61,130 nt of DNA, from NCBI RefSeq assembly GCF_027587195.1, contig NZ_JAPDDP010000045.1, positions 1 through 61,130 of the forward strand, in the 5' to 3' direction. Position numbers and translations under genes: made by a program. The notes beneath the pieces were generated by a model. It saw nothing but the letters and a program-made list of their open reading frames with translations. It was not told the origin of the DNA and searched no databases. Origin of the DNA: Solirubrobacter phytolaccae. Its GTDB lineage: Bacteria; Actinomycetota; Thermoleophilia; Solirubrobacterales; Solirubrobacteraceae. Shown here piece by piece: positions 1 to 7,708 of this stretch (position 1 is its first letter; each line of letters starts with the position of its first letter).

Positions 1-1
1 G

Positions 2-373
2 CTGGTGTTCGACACGAGCGGCTCGATGCTCGCGACCGACGTCCAGCCGTCCCGCCTCGCCGCGCCGCCCCCGCCGCGCCGCCTCGGCCACGCACACCGC
101 CGGGCTGCGCCGTCTCTCGCTGTGCCGCCTGTCGCCGCGCCGCCTGTCGCCGCGCCGCCTGTCGCTGCGCCGCCCCTCGTTGCGCGGCCCACCGCCGCGT
201 TCCACCGCCGCGTCCCGCCGCGCCACGTCCCGCCGCGCCATCGCCGTGGAGCTCCGCGCGCGACGCGTCTCGTTGTGTCGCCGTGTCCGGGGAGCACACC
301 GTCGGGCGCCGCGTCAAGAAACTCGTGCCCGCCACGGCGGCGGAGTGCGCGGCCGTCGTCACGAGTTTCTTGA
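2..373 (+). pseudogene. 5'-truncated fragment of a VWA-domain protein that loses homology after about 20 codons
   Basis: The reading frame is open from the left edge and begins with the strand and MIDAS motif of a von Willebrand factor A domain (LVFDTSGSMLATDVQPSRL), containing the metal-binding DxSxS pattern. In BatA/BatB-like proteins this is followed by an Ala-rich helix. Here, after about base 62, the frame turns into Pro/Ala/Arg-rich low-complexity sequence with no VWA character and stops at 371-373. The simplest reading is a gene interrupted by a rearrangement or deletion at about base 62, with the rest of the domain missing. The N-terminus lies outside the window, so the upstream part could still be intact. 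Confidence 0.5.
109..183. repeat. Degenerate 15-bp tandem repeat, about five units
   Basis: Units of GCCGCCTGTCGCCGC occur at 124-138 and 139-153 (identical), 154-168 (one change) and 169-183 (four changes), with a decayed unit at 109-123. The period is a multiple of three, so the VWA frame reads VAAPP repeats through it. It follows directly on the point where VWA homology is lost. No spacer/repeat alternation is present, so it is not a CRISPR. The rest of 62-287 is C/G-rich and shows no gene. Confidence 0.75.
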
Positions 374-779
374 CCCGACGCGGCCGGCGCGCTCTGGGCT
401 AGTCAGGCCGGCTGGGGCCGGCGAGCCCCACGCGTGCCCAGAGCGCACCCGCCACTCGAGCGTTCACTTTGTCAACCAGAGGTTGACCAACCGATCACTC
501 GCATGGCCAATGCCACGCGAACGTCGGGTTTGTTCCCATAGCGGGAACAAAGTCAGAGTTCGCGTGGCCGACGCCACGCGAACCTCGACAAAACGACCGC
601 ATAGGTACAAAACTCGCGGTTCGCGTGGCACGACGGCCCAAACGAGCGCACTCGGCCCGCGCCCGGGCGCAAACCGGCGCAGCCGCTCACCCGCACAAGA
701 GCGCGCCGGCCGCCGCGTGTCAAGCGGCTCGCCGCGCAGCGCGAGTTGCTTGACACGCGGCCCGACGGTGTGCTCCCCG
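288..779. repeat. Non-coding island of nested inverted repeats (possible MITE-like element or structured RNA)
   Basis: A perfect 20-bp arm at 288-307 is matched in inverted orientation at 760-779. Directly inside each arm lies a perfect hairpin: 313-327 with 360-374 (15-bp arms) and 713-725 with 748-760 (13-bp arms). The core holds hairpins at 471-487 (7-bp arms), 529-551 (9-bp arms) and 558-583 (11-bp arms). The word GTTCGCGTGGC or its complement occurs four times, at 512-522, 558-568, 573-583 and 619-629, in alternating orientation. Short open frames cross the area on both strands but show no coding character. No transposase is present. Bases 780-826 hold nothing recognisable. Confidence 0.7.
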
Positions 780-826
780 ACGCGCACGAACCCGCCGCGC
801 GCCACACGAGCTGAACTCCGCCCCGA

Positions 827-2842
827 TCAGCCGCCCGGCAGCTTGGCGCGCGCGGCAGCGCGGAACCGCACAGCCGGATCGTCCGAGTTCAGGGCCTTCT
901 GCAGGTCCGTCGCCATCGGCTCGAACGGGTTGAGCCGCACCGCCTCGGCGGCCATCGGCCGCGGGTCCCGGCCCGCGATGGCCTGGGCCACGGCGAGTCC
1001 GTAGGCGTAGCGCCAGTTGTCCGGGTCGCGCTCGCGGGCCGACTGCATGGCCTCCACGCCGAGCGCGTAGGCGCCGCCGCGCAGGTTGCAGTAGCCGAGG
1101 ATCGCGTAGGGCTCGGGCGCGAACGGCAGCCGGTCGCGCGCGGTCAGCGCGTCGTTGACAGCGGTCGCGCAGTCGCCGCGCGAGAAGGCGCGGGAGGCGG
1201 ACGTCAGCGCCGAGTCCGCGCTGGCGACGAGCCACGGCGTGACCGCCACGAGCAGGCAGGCGAGGCCGACGACGACACGGGCCGTGCGTCCCGGCGGGCG
1301 TCCGCGCGCCGCGCCCAGCGGGGCGGCGACGATCACGCCGGACGCCGCGAAGAACCACACGAAGAGCGAGGGCATCTCCCAGTCCCAGTCCGTGCAGGCG
1401 TGCAGCAGCAGGGCGATGCCGGCGGCCGCCACCGCGGCGTGCGCGTCACGGTCCTCCCGCTCACGGTCGAAGCCGCGCCGCACCGCCACGACCAGCGGCG
1501 TCATCAGCATCACCAGCAGGAACGCGAGCCCGACCACGCCGAGCTCGGCGAGCGTCTCCAGCACGAGCGAGTGGGCGTCGCGAATGATGTAGAAGAACGG
1601 CCGCCGCTGCTCCCATTCGACCTGGAACGTGCCCGCGCCCGTGCCGAGGACGCGGTGGTCCTCCCAGATGTCGAGCGTGACCTTCCAGAAGTCCAGGCGC
1701 CCGTTGTTGCCGACCTGCAGCAGCCGGTCGCGCGCGTCGCCCGTGTCCGGGACGACGTTGCCGCTCTGGAAGGAGTCGACCGCGTCCGTGACGCGGCCCG
1801 GCGCGTCCACCCACAGCAGCGCGGCGACCACCACGAGCACGGCCGCGAAGCCCACCCCTAGGCGGTCGGCGCGCCGCTGCGGGCCCTTTCCCCGGGCGAC
1901 GCGGCGCAGCGCCGGCTCGACGCGCTCGGCGAGCAGGCGCAGACCGGCGGCGGCCACGACCATCAGGGCGAGCACGAGCGCCACGCGGTGTCCCTGCCCG
2001 GGCCCCGCGCCCTCCGCGTAGCGGTCCGTCCCGAGCTCCTCGGCCCGGTAGGCGAACCACAGCACGACGGCCGTCGGCGGCGTCACCGCCGCGAGCGCGA
2101 GGAACACGCGGAGCCGCCGCACGCACACGACGTAGACGACGACGCCGACCGCGCAGGCCGCGATCGCACCGCGCGAGAACGTCAGGTAGAGCGCGAGCGC
2201 GCCGACCGGCACGGCGGCCGCGCCGAGCACGCGCATCAGCCGCGGCTGCTGGGCGTCGGCGGCGTTCGCCAACGCGAGCAGGACCGTGATCGCGCTCGCC
2301 ATCCCCATCGCGTTCCAGTACGTGAGCGGGAACGCGAGCCGCCCCGCGACGAACCGCCCCGAGGTCGGGAAGACGTCCGGCACGATCCGGCTCGCCAACC
2401 CGGCGAGGCAGATGACCGCGAACGCGCCGAGCAGCCAGCGGAGCAGGACCGCGAGCGTCCGCGGCCCTCGCGGCGCCATCGCGAACAGCAGCAGCACCTC
2501 GAGGTAGAGCAACGCGCGATCGAATTCCAGGGTGGCCCGGGCCGGCGCGTCCGACCACACGGCGGACAGAAGCGCGAGGCTGGCGAGCCCCGCCGCGCCA
2601 AGTGCGGTGACCGCCGCGAGCCGGCTCCAGCCCGCGAATGGATCCTCCGCAAGTGTCACCCGTAAGACCAAAGCGACCGCGCCGGCGACCGCCGTGATCG
2701 CCGTGATCGACGGGAAGAACCCGCCCGCACGGAAGGCCAGCAGCAGGGTCAGAGCGGCTGCAAATGGGGCGGGAGCGTGGTGCGCGAGCTTGCGCGCACG
2801 CGCGCGAAGACTGTCCGCGCCGGGCGCGAGTTCGGTGGTCAT
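827..2842 (-). CDS. O-antigen ligase/polymerase-like membrane protein with C-terminal TPR region
   Basis: This is a 671-residue polytopic membrane protein of the Wzy/WaaL (O-antigen ligase) superfamily, expected to polymerise or transfer lipid-linked glycan repeats at the outer face of the membrane. About ten hydrophobic helices span residues 25-250 and 305-480. A Wzy_C-type periplasmic loop (GTGAGTFQVEWEQRR then the DAHSLVLETLAELG stretch) sits near residue 400. The last roughly 120 residues (ALTARDRLPFAPEPY and onward) look like two or three tetratricopeptide repeats, a known C-terminal extension in this family. The gene is divergent from the priming transferase at 3108. The start is ATG at 2842; no good ribosome site is visible. 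A second member of the same superfamily lies at 7709, so which one is polymerase and which ligase is open. Confidence 0.85.
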   Translation of the reverse strand: MTTELAPGADSLRARARKLAHHAPAPFAAALTLLLAFRAGGFFPSITAITAVAGAVALVLRVTLAEDPFAGWSRLAAVTALGAAGLASLALLSAVWSDAPARATLEFDRALLYLEVLLLFAMAPRGPRTLAVLLRWLLGAFAVICLAGLASRIVPDVFPTSGRFVAGRLAFPLTYWNAMGMASAITVLLALANAADAQQPRLMRVLGAAAVPVGALALYLTFSRGAIAACAVGVVVYVVCVRRLRVFLALAAVTPPTAVVLWFAYRAEELGTDRYAEGAGPGQGHRVALVLALMVVAAAGLRLLAERVEPALRRVARGKGPQRRADRLGVGFAAVLVVVAALLWVDAPGRVTDAVDSFQSGNVVPDTGDARDRLLQVGNNGRLDFWKVTLDIWEDHRVLGTGAGTFQVEWEQRRPFFYIIRDAHSLVLETLAELGVVGLAFLLVMLMTPLVVAVRRGFDREREDRDAHAAVAAAGIALLLHACTDWDWEMPSLFVWFFAASGVIVAAPLGAARGRPPGRTARVVVGLACLLVAVTPWLVASADSALTSASRAFSRGDCATAVNDALTARDRLPFAPEPYAILGYCNLRGGAYALGVEAMQSARERDPDNWRYAYGLAVAQAIAGRDPRPMAAEAVRLNPFEPMATDLQKALNSDDPAVRFRAAARAKLPGG

Positions 2843-3107
2843 AGAGAGGTCCGGAGTGCCAAAAATCCGTCATACGGACGGATGTACTGGTTGAGTACCG
2901 CCGAGGGCGGCCGCACAATCATCCCTGGACAACACCGTATTTGCCGCCAGGCGCGTGGAGGCGTCATCGGTAGCAGGAGACGGCCACCGAAACGAAGAAA
3001 CACCGAGTGTCTACACACAGAAATTGGGTACAGCGGCCCGTGGCGGGAGCGGCAGTGCCCGGCAGTGAGGTACAGGACGGCGTAGTAGAAGGGGCGTAGG
3101 CGGAGGC
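2843..3107. promoter_or_regulatory. Divergent intergenic region of the polysaccharide locus with a small inverted repeat
   Basis: This 265-bp spacer separates two divergent exopolysaccharide genes and must hold both promoters. The only clear structure is an inverted repeat ATCCGTC-atacg-GACGGAT at 2865-2883, placed 23 bases before the ATG of the minus-strand gene. It could be an operator or an mRNA 5' hairpin. No convincing -35/-10 pair and no riboswitch motif was recognised. Confidence 0.4.
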
Positions 3108-4592
3108 GTGAGCGAACAAGTGGCAACGAGCGAGAGGCTGCCAGCAGGGCTGGAGCTGCGGACCGTCGGTCGACCGACGACTGCCGCGCGTCGTTCGAGC
3201 AATGCACGGACGCTCGCGCTGGTCGGCATCGACGCCGTCGCGATGCTCCTGGCCGTCCTCGGCGCGCATGCCTGGAGCACGCAGCCGCTGCGTGACGGGA
3301 TCGCCGCCGTCGTCGTGCTCGCCACCATGGCCGCGTTCGCGACCGCCGGTTGCTACCGGCCCCGCGCGACGCTGCCCTCCCGTGAGGAGCGCCGGACGCT
3401 GCTCGTGGCACCCGCGCTGATCGTCATGTTCGCCGCCGCCTTCGAGCTCGCGACCACCCACCCGGGTGCGGGCGACGCCGGCGTGCGCCTGTGGCTGCTG
3501 ATGGCGACGCTCGTCGGCACCGGCCGGCTCGGCGTCGCCGGAGCCGAGGCGCTCGTGCGCCGGACGTCCACCCCGACGGGCCGCGCGACGCTCATCGTCG
3601 GCGCCGGCCACGTCGGCCAGACGCTCGCCCAGCGGCTGGTCGCCGAGCCGCAGTACGGCCTGCAGCCGATCGGCTTCCTCGACAAGGAGCCGCTCACCGG
3701 CGACGACGAGACGCTGCTGGACCTGCCGGTGCTCGGCGCGTCCTGGCACCTGGAAGAGGTGATCGCCGAGCACGACGTGCAGCACGTGATCGTCGCCTTC
3801 TCGACCGCCCCGCCGTCCGTCGTGCTGGACATCGTGCGTCGCTGCTGGCGCCTGGGCGTCGGTGTGATGGTCGTGCCGCGCCTGTTCGAGGTCGAGGGCC
3901 GCCGCGCGCGCGTCGAGCACCTCGGCGCCCTTCCGGTCGTCGCGTTGAACCCGTCGGACCCGCGCTCGTGGCAGTTCACGATCAAGTACGCGATCGACCG
4001 CATCATCGCCTCGTTCGTGCTGCTGGCGCTCTCGCCCGTCCTGGCCGTCCTGGCCGTCGGCACCAAGCTCAGCTCGCCGGGCCCGATCTTCTTCCGCCAG
4101 CGCCGCGTCGGCCTGGACGGGCACGCGTTCGACATGCTCAAGTTCCGCACGATGTCCGGTTCCCCGGACTCCCGGGGCGAGAACGACGCCGCCTGGGCGA
4201 TGGCCACGCTCGGCCTGGCCGAGGGCGGCACCGAGGCTGCGCCCGAGGACCGGCGCACGCGCTTCGGCACGTTCCTGCGTCGCACCTCGATGGACGAGCT
4301 GCCCCAGCTGTGGAACGTCGTGCGCGGCGACATGTCGATCATCGGGCCGCGCCCGGAGCGCTCGCACTACGTCGAGCAGTTCCAGGACGCCATCTATCGC
4401 TACCCTGACCGCCACCGCGTCAAGTCGGGGCTGACCGGGTGGGCACAGGTGAACGGGCTCCGGGGAGAGACCTCATTGCAAGACCGGATCGAGTGGGACA
4501 ATTTCTATATCGAGAATTGGAGTCCCCTCCTCGACCTGAAGATCGTCTTGAAGACGATCCCGGCCTTGCTCTTCGCCCGTGGCGACCGCTGA
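3108..4592 (+). CDS. Polyprenyl-phosphate sugar-1-phosphate transferase (exopolysaccharide priming enzyme)
   Basis: The protein (494 aa) initiates glycan synthesis by moving a sugar-1-phosphate from a nucleotide sugar to undecaprenyl phosphate. About four N-terminal membrane helices (residues 35-140) are followed by a Rossmann-like region with TLIVGAGHVGQTLAQ near residue 160. The C-terminal bacterial sugar transferase domain (from about residue 290) carries the re-entrant helix and signature pieces KYAIDRIIASF, FFRQRRVG, MLKFRTM, DELPQLWNVVRGDMSIIGPRP and SGLTGWAQVNG. This is the long WbaP/WcaJ-like layout. GTG at 3108 has GGAGG only one base away; a second in-frame GTG at 3120 has better spacing and may be the true start. 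It overlaps the next gene by 14 nt. Confidence 0.92.
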   Translation: MSEQVATSERLPAGLELRTVGRPTTAARRSSNARTLALVGIDAVAMLLAVLGAHAWSTQPLRDGIAAVVVLATMAAFATAGCYRPRATLPSREERRTLLVAPALIVMFAAAFELATTHPGAGDAGVRLWLLMATLVGTGRLGVAGAEALVRRTSTPTGRATLIVGAGHVGQTLAQRLVAEPQYGLQPIGFLDKEPLTGDDETLLDLPVLGASWHLEEVIAEHDVQHVIVAFSTAPPSVVLDIVRRCWRLGVGVMVVPRLFEVEGRRARVEHLGALPVVALNPSDPRSWQFTIKYAIDRIIASFVLLALSPVLAVLAVGTKLSSPGPIFFRQRRVGLDGHAFDMLKFRTMSGSPDSRGENDAAWAMATLGLAEGGTEAAPEDRRTRFGTFLRRTSMDELPQLWNVVRGDMSIIGPRPERSHYVEQFQDAIYRYPDRHRVKSGLTGWAQVNGLRGETSLQDRIEWDNFYIENWSPLLDLKIVLKTIPALLFARGDR

Positions 4593-6012
4593 CACCCTGA
4601 CCTCCTCCGGCCGCCGTACGGCGGCCGACGACATCCTCGGAATCGTGTGGCGCCGTCGCTGGACGGCGCTGACCGCGTTCGTGGCCGTGCTGGCCTCCGT
4701 GGCCGCGATCACGGCGACGCTGTCACCCGCGTACGAGGCGACGGGCTACATGCTCGTGACGCCGAGCCGGCCGGTGTCCTCGGACTTCGAGCAGACGCAG
4801 ATCTCCTCGGCGCTGCTGACCACCTTCGTGCAGCTGCTGCAGACGCAGAACCTCGCGGACGAGGTCGAGCGTCGCGTCCGCGGCCGGGCAGGCATGCCCG
4901 CTGACCCCAAGAACGCCTTGACCGTGGAGGGCGTGACGGACTCCCAGCTGCTCCGGGTGACGACCGAGGCCGAGACGCCCGAGGCGGCGCAGCTGCTCGC
5001 CAACACGTACACGCAGGTCTTCCAGGAGCGCACGCGGCAGCTCGCGTCCTCCGAGGCCTCGACGGGTAAGGCGAGCGTCGCCGAGCCCGCGACGCTGCCC
5101 TCGACCCCGGTCCGTCCGCGCCCCAAGCTCTACCTCGCGGCCGGCGCCCTGCTCGCCGCGCTGGCGGCGATCGGCGCCGCGCTCGCCGCGCACCGCCTGG
5201 ACCGCCGCCTCGAGATCACCGACTCCATGACCGACGTGCTCGGCCTCCCGATCATCGGCCGGATCCCGCAGGGCTCCACGGCCGACGTGGAGCAGCTGCT
5301 GCAGGGCGAGCGCCTCGAGACGCGCGACGCCCGCGCGGCCGCCGAGGGCTTCCGGCTCGTGCTCGCCAACCTCACCTTCGCGAACGTGGGCAAGCGCCCG
5401 CGCTCGGTGGCCATCGTGTCCTCGGACGAGCAGGAGGGCAAGTCGACCGTCGCGCTCAGCGTCGGCCGCGCCGCCGGCGAGCTCGACCTGCCGACGCTGC
5501 TCGTGGAGGCCGACCTGCGCCGCCCGAGCCTGGCCAGCAAGAGCGGCGCCTGGGTGAACTCCCCCCGGGGCTTCTCGAGCATCCTCGTCAACGGCTCCTC
5601 GATGGGCGAGGCCGTGTGGCCGATCGCCGACTCGAGCATGGACCTGCTGCCGGCCGGTCCGCTGCCGCCGAACCCGGCGGCGCTGCTCGGGTCCGAGGCG
5701 CTGAGCGACTTCGACCACGAGGCCCGCGCGCGCTACGAGCTCATCCTGTACGACACGCCGCCGCTCTCCGTGGCCGCCGACGCGTCGCTGATCGCGTCCG
5801 TCGTCGAGGGTGTCGTGCTCGTCGTGGACGCCCGCAGGACGCAGCGCCGGGTGGCCGAGCAGGCCGTCGACCAGTTGCGACGCGCCCAGGCCACGATCTT
5901 CGGCGTGGTGGTCAACCGCGTGGACCCCGGCCCCTTCACTTCTGGCTATTACGCCGAAGGGCCGCCGCAGAAGGCGCGCGACGAGCGCGACCGACGCACC
6001 GTCGAAAAGTAA
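4579..6012 (+). CDS. Wzc/CapAB-like chain-length determinant fused to a BY-kinase-type ATPase
   Basis: The protein (477 aa) combines a Wzz domain with a cytoplasmic bacterial tyrosine-kinase fold and is expected to control polymer length and export. Membrane helices lie at about residues 29-48 and 184-204, flanking the extracytoplasmic Wzz part with a Pro-rich segment (STPVRPRP) just before the second helix. The kinase domain shows Walker A (SSDEQEGKST, 281-290), Walker A' (LLVEADLRRP, 307-316) and Walker B (LILYDTPP, 388-395). The C-terminal tail has only one YY pair (457-458), not the usual tyrosine cluster, so autophosphorylation may be limited. The start is GTG, overlapping the priming transferase, so the two are probably translationally coupled. 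Its likely phosphatase partner is the PHP protein at 18546. Confidence 0.9.
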   Translation: MATADTLTSSGRRTAADDILGIVWRRRWTALTAFVAVLASVAAITATLSPAYEATGYMLVTPSRPVSSDFEQTQISSALLTTFVQLLQTQNLADEVERRVRGRAGMPADPKNALTVEGVTDSQLLRVTTEAETPEAAQLLANTYTQVFQERTRQLASSEASTGKASVAEPATLPSTPVRPRPKLYLAAGALLAALAAIGAALAAHRLDRRLEITDSMTDVLGLPIIGRIPQGSTADVEQLLQGERLETRDARAAAEGFRLVLANLTFANVGKRPRSVAIVSSDEQEGKSTVALSVGRAAGELDLPTLLVEADLRRPSLASKSGAWVNSPRGFSSILVNGSSMGEAVWPIADSSMDLLPAGPLPPNPAALLGSEALSDFDHEARARYELILYDTPPLSVAADASLIASVVEGVVLVVDARRTQRRVAEQAVDQLRRAQATIFGVVVNRVDPGPFTSGYYAEGPPQKARDERDRRTVEK

Positions 6013-6025
6013 TTTCGGCGAACAT

Positions 6026-6062
6026 TCTGGACGCTCATCAAATGTTTGAGCTTGTGTCCAGA
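6026..6062 (+). terminator. Stem-loop after the wzc-like gene, possible terminator
   Basis: TCTGGAC (6026-6032) pairs with GTCCAGA (6056-6062). Inside it GCTCA (6033-6037) pairs with TGAGC (6047-6051), leaving a four-base bulge. It lies 14 nt after the stop of the upstream gene and before the riboswitch. No T-run follows, so termination efficiency is uncertain. A second small inverted repeat, CCTGT-cgata-ACAGG at 6069-6083, could be an operator or part of the promoter for the riboswitch transcript. Confidence 0.4.
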
Positions 6063-6104
6063 GGGCATCCTGTCGATAACAGGTAGCGTCAGCCATCTTC
6101 CCGC

Positions 6105-6182
6105 CTGCGAAAGGGCAAACCCGTCGTGAGGCGGGGACGCAAAGCCACGGGACTCAACTGAGTCAGCCGAGCTGCCGAACAG
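6105..6182 (+). promoter_or_regulatory. Cyclic-di-GMP-I riboswitch (GEMM-I aptamer)
   Basis: The conserved GEMM-I core is visible. AGGGCAAAC (6112-6120) precedes a six-pair stem closed by a GTGA tetraloop (GNRA type, about 6120-6135). Then comes the hallmark GGGACGCAAAGCC (6134-6146), followed by ACGGG, a GACTC-aact-GAGTC hairpin (6151-6164) and AGCCGAGCTGCCG (6165-6177). These elements match the family in order and spacing. The aptamer sits directly upstream of the secreted glycosidase at 6223. A downstream TGCGT...ACGCA hairpin (about 6189-6204) ends just before the ribosome site GGGAGGT, suggesting control of translation, although the on/off sense cannot be read from the sequence. Confidence 0.93.
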
Positions 6183-6222
6183 GACCACTGCGTGGGCGGA
6201 CGCACATCGGGAGGTCATCACC

Positions 6223-7683
6223 TTGCTTCGCCCGCGGGTCAGCGCATATCTTGCTGCGTTCATTGCTGTGCTCGGTGCCTGGTCGATGATCCCGTCGTCC
6301 GCCGCGGCCGCCACCAAGCTGGCCGGTGTGCAGGCCCATCTGCTGTGGGCCAACGTCGACACCGCTGAGATGAAGCGCCAGCTCGATCTCGTCAAGTCCT
6401 CGGGCTCGACGATCACCCGCGTCGACGTCGGCTGGTCCTCGCTACAGGAGACCGGCCCGGACTCGTTCAGCAGCTACCACCTCGGCCGCCTCGACGCGCT
6501 CGTGAACGCGGCCGAAGCGCGTGGGATCAAGCTGCTGCTGACCTTCACGTGGACGCCGTGCTGGGCGTCCAGCGCGCCCGAGTCCCTCAAGCAGGGTTGC
6601 GCGGGCGAGTGGTGGTCGCGCGGTGTGGACCGCTACGTGCCGAAGGACCCCGCCGCGTACGCCAGCGCCCTGGGCAAGGTCGCCGCCCGCTACAAGGGCC
6701 GGGTCAAGGCGTGGGAGATCTGGAACGAGCCCAACCACGAGGCCTATTTCAAGGCGCCCGATCAGGCCGCGGCCTACGCCGCGCTGGTCAAGGCGGCCTA
6801 CCCCGCCGTCAAGGCGGCCGACCCGAACGCGACGGTCGTCGCCGGCTCGCTGTCCGCGTCCGACCATGCGTTCACCACGCGGCTGTACCAGCTCGGCATC
6901 AAGGGCTCGTTCGACGCCTTCTCCATCCACCCCTACAGCGACGACGTCTCGCCGCTGGACCCGCGCATCGACCAGGACCCGAAGTACTCGTTCATCCGCG
7001 GCGTGCCGGCGGTGCGTGACGTGATGGTGGCCAACGGCGACGGCGCGAAGCCGATGTGGCTGACCGAAGCCGGCTACAGCACCTCACCGACGCGCTCGAC
7101 CCACCGCTACCTCAACGGCGTCTCCGAGGCCACGCAGGCCGAGTTCGTCAAGTTGCAGGTGCAGCAGGTCGCCAAGTGGTCCTACGTGGACGCGACGATC
7201 TGGTTCAACCTCAAGGACACGAGCAACGACGTCAACGACCTCTACGCGAACTGTGGCCTGAGGAGGTGGGATGGGTCGGCCAAGCCTGCTTGGGCGGCGT
7301 TTCAAGACAGCATTGCGATCCTCACGCATGGCGAAGAGCAGCCGGGTCCAGGGCCGCAGCTCCCGGAAGGTCCGCGGGAACCGCTGACGCCGGCGCCGCC
7401 CGCGCCGCAGACGCCGGCCCCGGTGGACACCGCGCCGGTGGTCCCGGTCACGCCCGTCACACCCGTCAGCCCGGTCGCGCCCATCACCCCGGTCACGCCC
7501 GCCCCGCCCGCCACGCCGACGAAGCCGTCCATCACGAAGCGCCCGCCCGCGAAGACGACGAAGCGGCCGACCAAGAAGAAGACGGTGTCCGCGAAGACCT
7601 CGCGCGCCACCAAGAAGGCCAAGGCCCGGGCGAAGGCGCGCGTGGCCGCCAAGCGCAAGGCCGTGGCCAGGCGCGCCCGCTGA
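6223..7683 (+). CDS. Secreted glycoside hydrolase (GH39/GH5-like TIM barrel) with basic tail, under c-di-GMP riboswitch
   Basis: A TTG start at 6223 with ribosome site GGGAGGT fits well and gives a signal peptide (residues 1-30, ending SSAAAA). The catalytic barrel has the clan GH-A acid/base motif WEIWNEPN (Glu169) and a probable nucleophile in MWLTEAGYS (Glu282), as in GH39/GH5 beta-glycosidases. It is followed by a Pro-rich linker of repeated PVTPV units (about 375-440) and a Lys/Arg/Ala-rich tail of about 45 residues that may bind anionic polysaccharide or the cell surface. Role: probably trims or releases the polymer made by this locus. The exact GH family and substrate are not determined. 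Length is 486 aa. Confidence 0.88.
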   Translation: MLRPRVSAYLAAFIAVLGAWSMIPSSAAAATKLAGVQAHLLWANVDTAEMKRQLDLVKSSGSTITRVDVGWSSLQETGPDSFSSYHLGRLDALVNAAEARGIKLLLTFTWTPCWASSAPESLKQGCAGEWWSRGVDRYVPKDPAAYASALGKVAARYKGRVKAWEIWNEPNHEAYFKAPDQAAAYAALVKAAYPAVKAADPNATVVAGSLSASDHAFTTRLYQLGIKGSFDAFSIHPYSDDVSPLDPRIDQDPKYSFIRGVPAVRDVMVANGDGAKPMWLTEAGYSTSPTRSTHRYLNGVSEATQAEFVKLQVQQVAKWSYVDATIWFNLKDTSNDVNDLYANCGLRRWDGSAKPAWAAFQDSIAILTHGEEQPGPGPQLPEGPREPLTPAPPAPQTPAPVDTAPVVPVTPVTPVSPVAPITPVTPAPPATPTKPSITKRPPAKTTKRPTKKKTVSAKTSRATKKAKARAKARVAAKRKAVARRAR

Positions 7684-7708
7684 CAGCGCGCCGCCTACCA
7701 TCGTCGGC

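Noticed and set aside
109-183. Possible CRISPR array
   Set aside because: The units are contiguous 15-mers without spacers and no cas gene is present.
46-826. Insertion sequence or transposase remnant
   Set aside because: No transposase motif was seen on either strand. The inverted arms are noted as a repeat island only.
180-1004. Open frames of 274 codons (plus) and 113-212 codons (minus) over the inverted-repeat island
   Set aside because: They cross hairpins and the end of the Wzy-like gene, have Arg/Ser-rich composition and no family motif or plausible ribosome site.
2890-3107. A second c-di-GMP riboswitch before the priming transferase
   Set aside because: No GGGCAAAC or GACGCAAAGCC core is present there; only the 6105-6182 region carries the aptamer.
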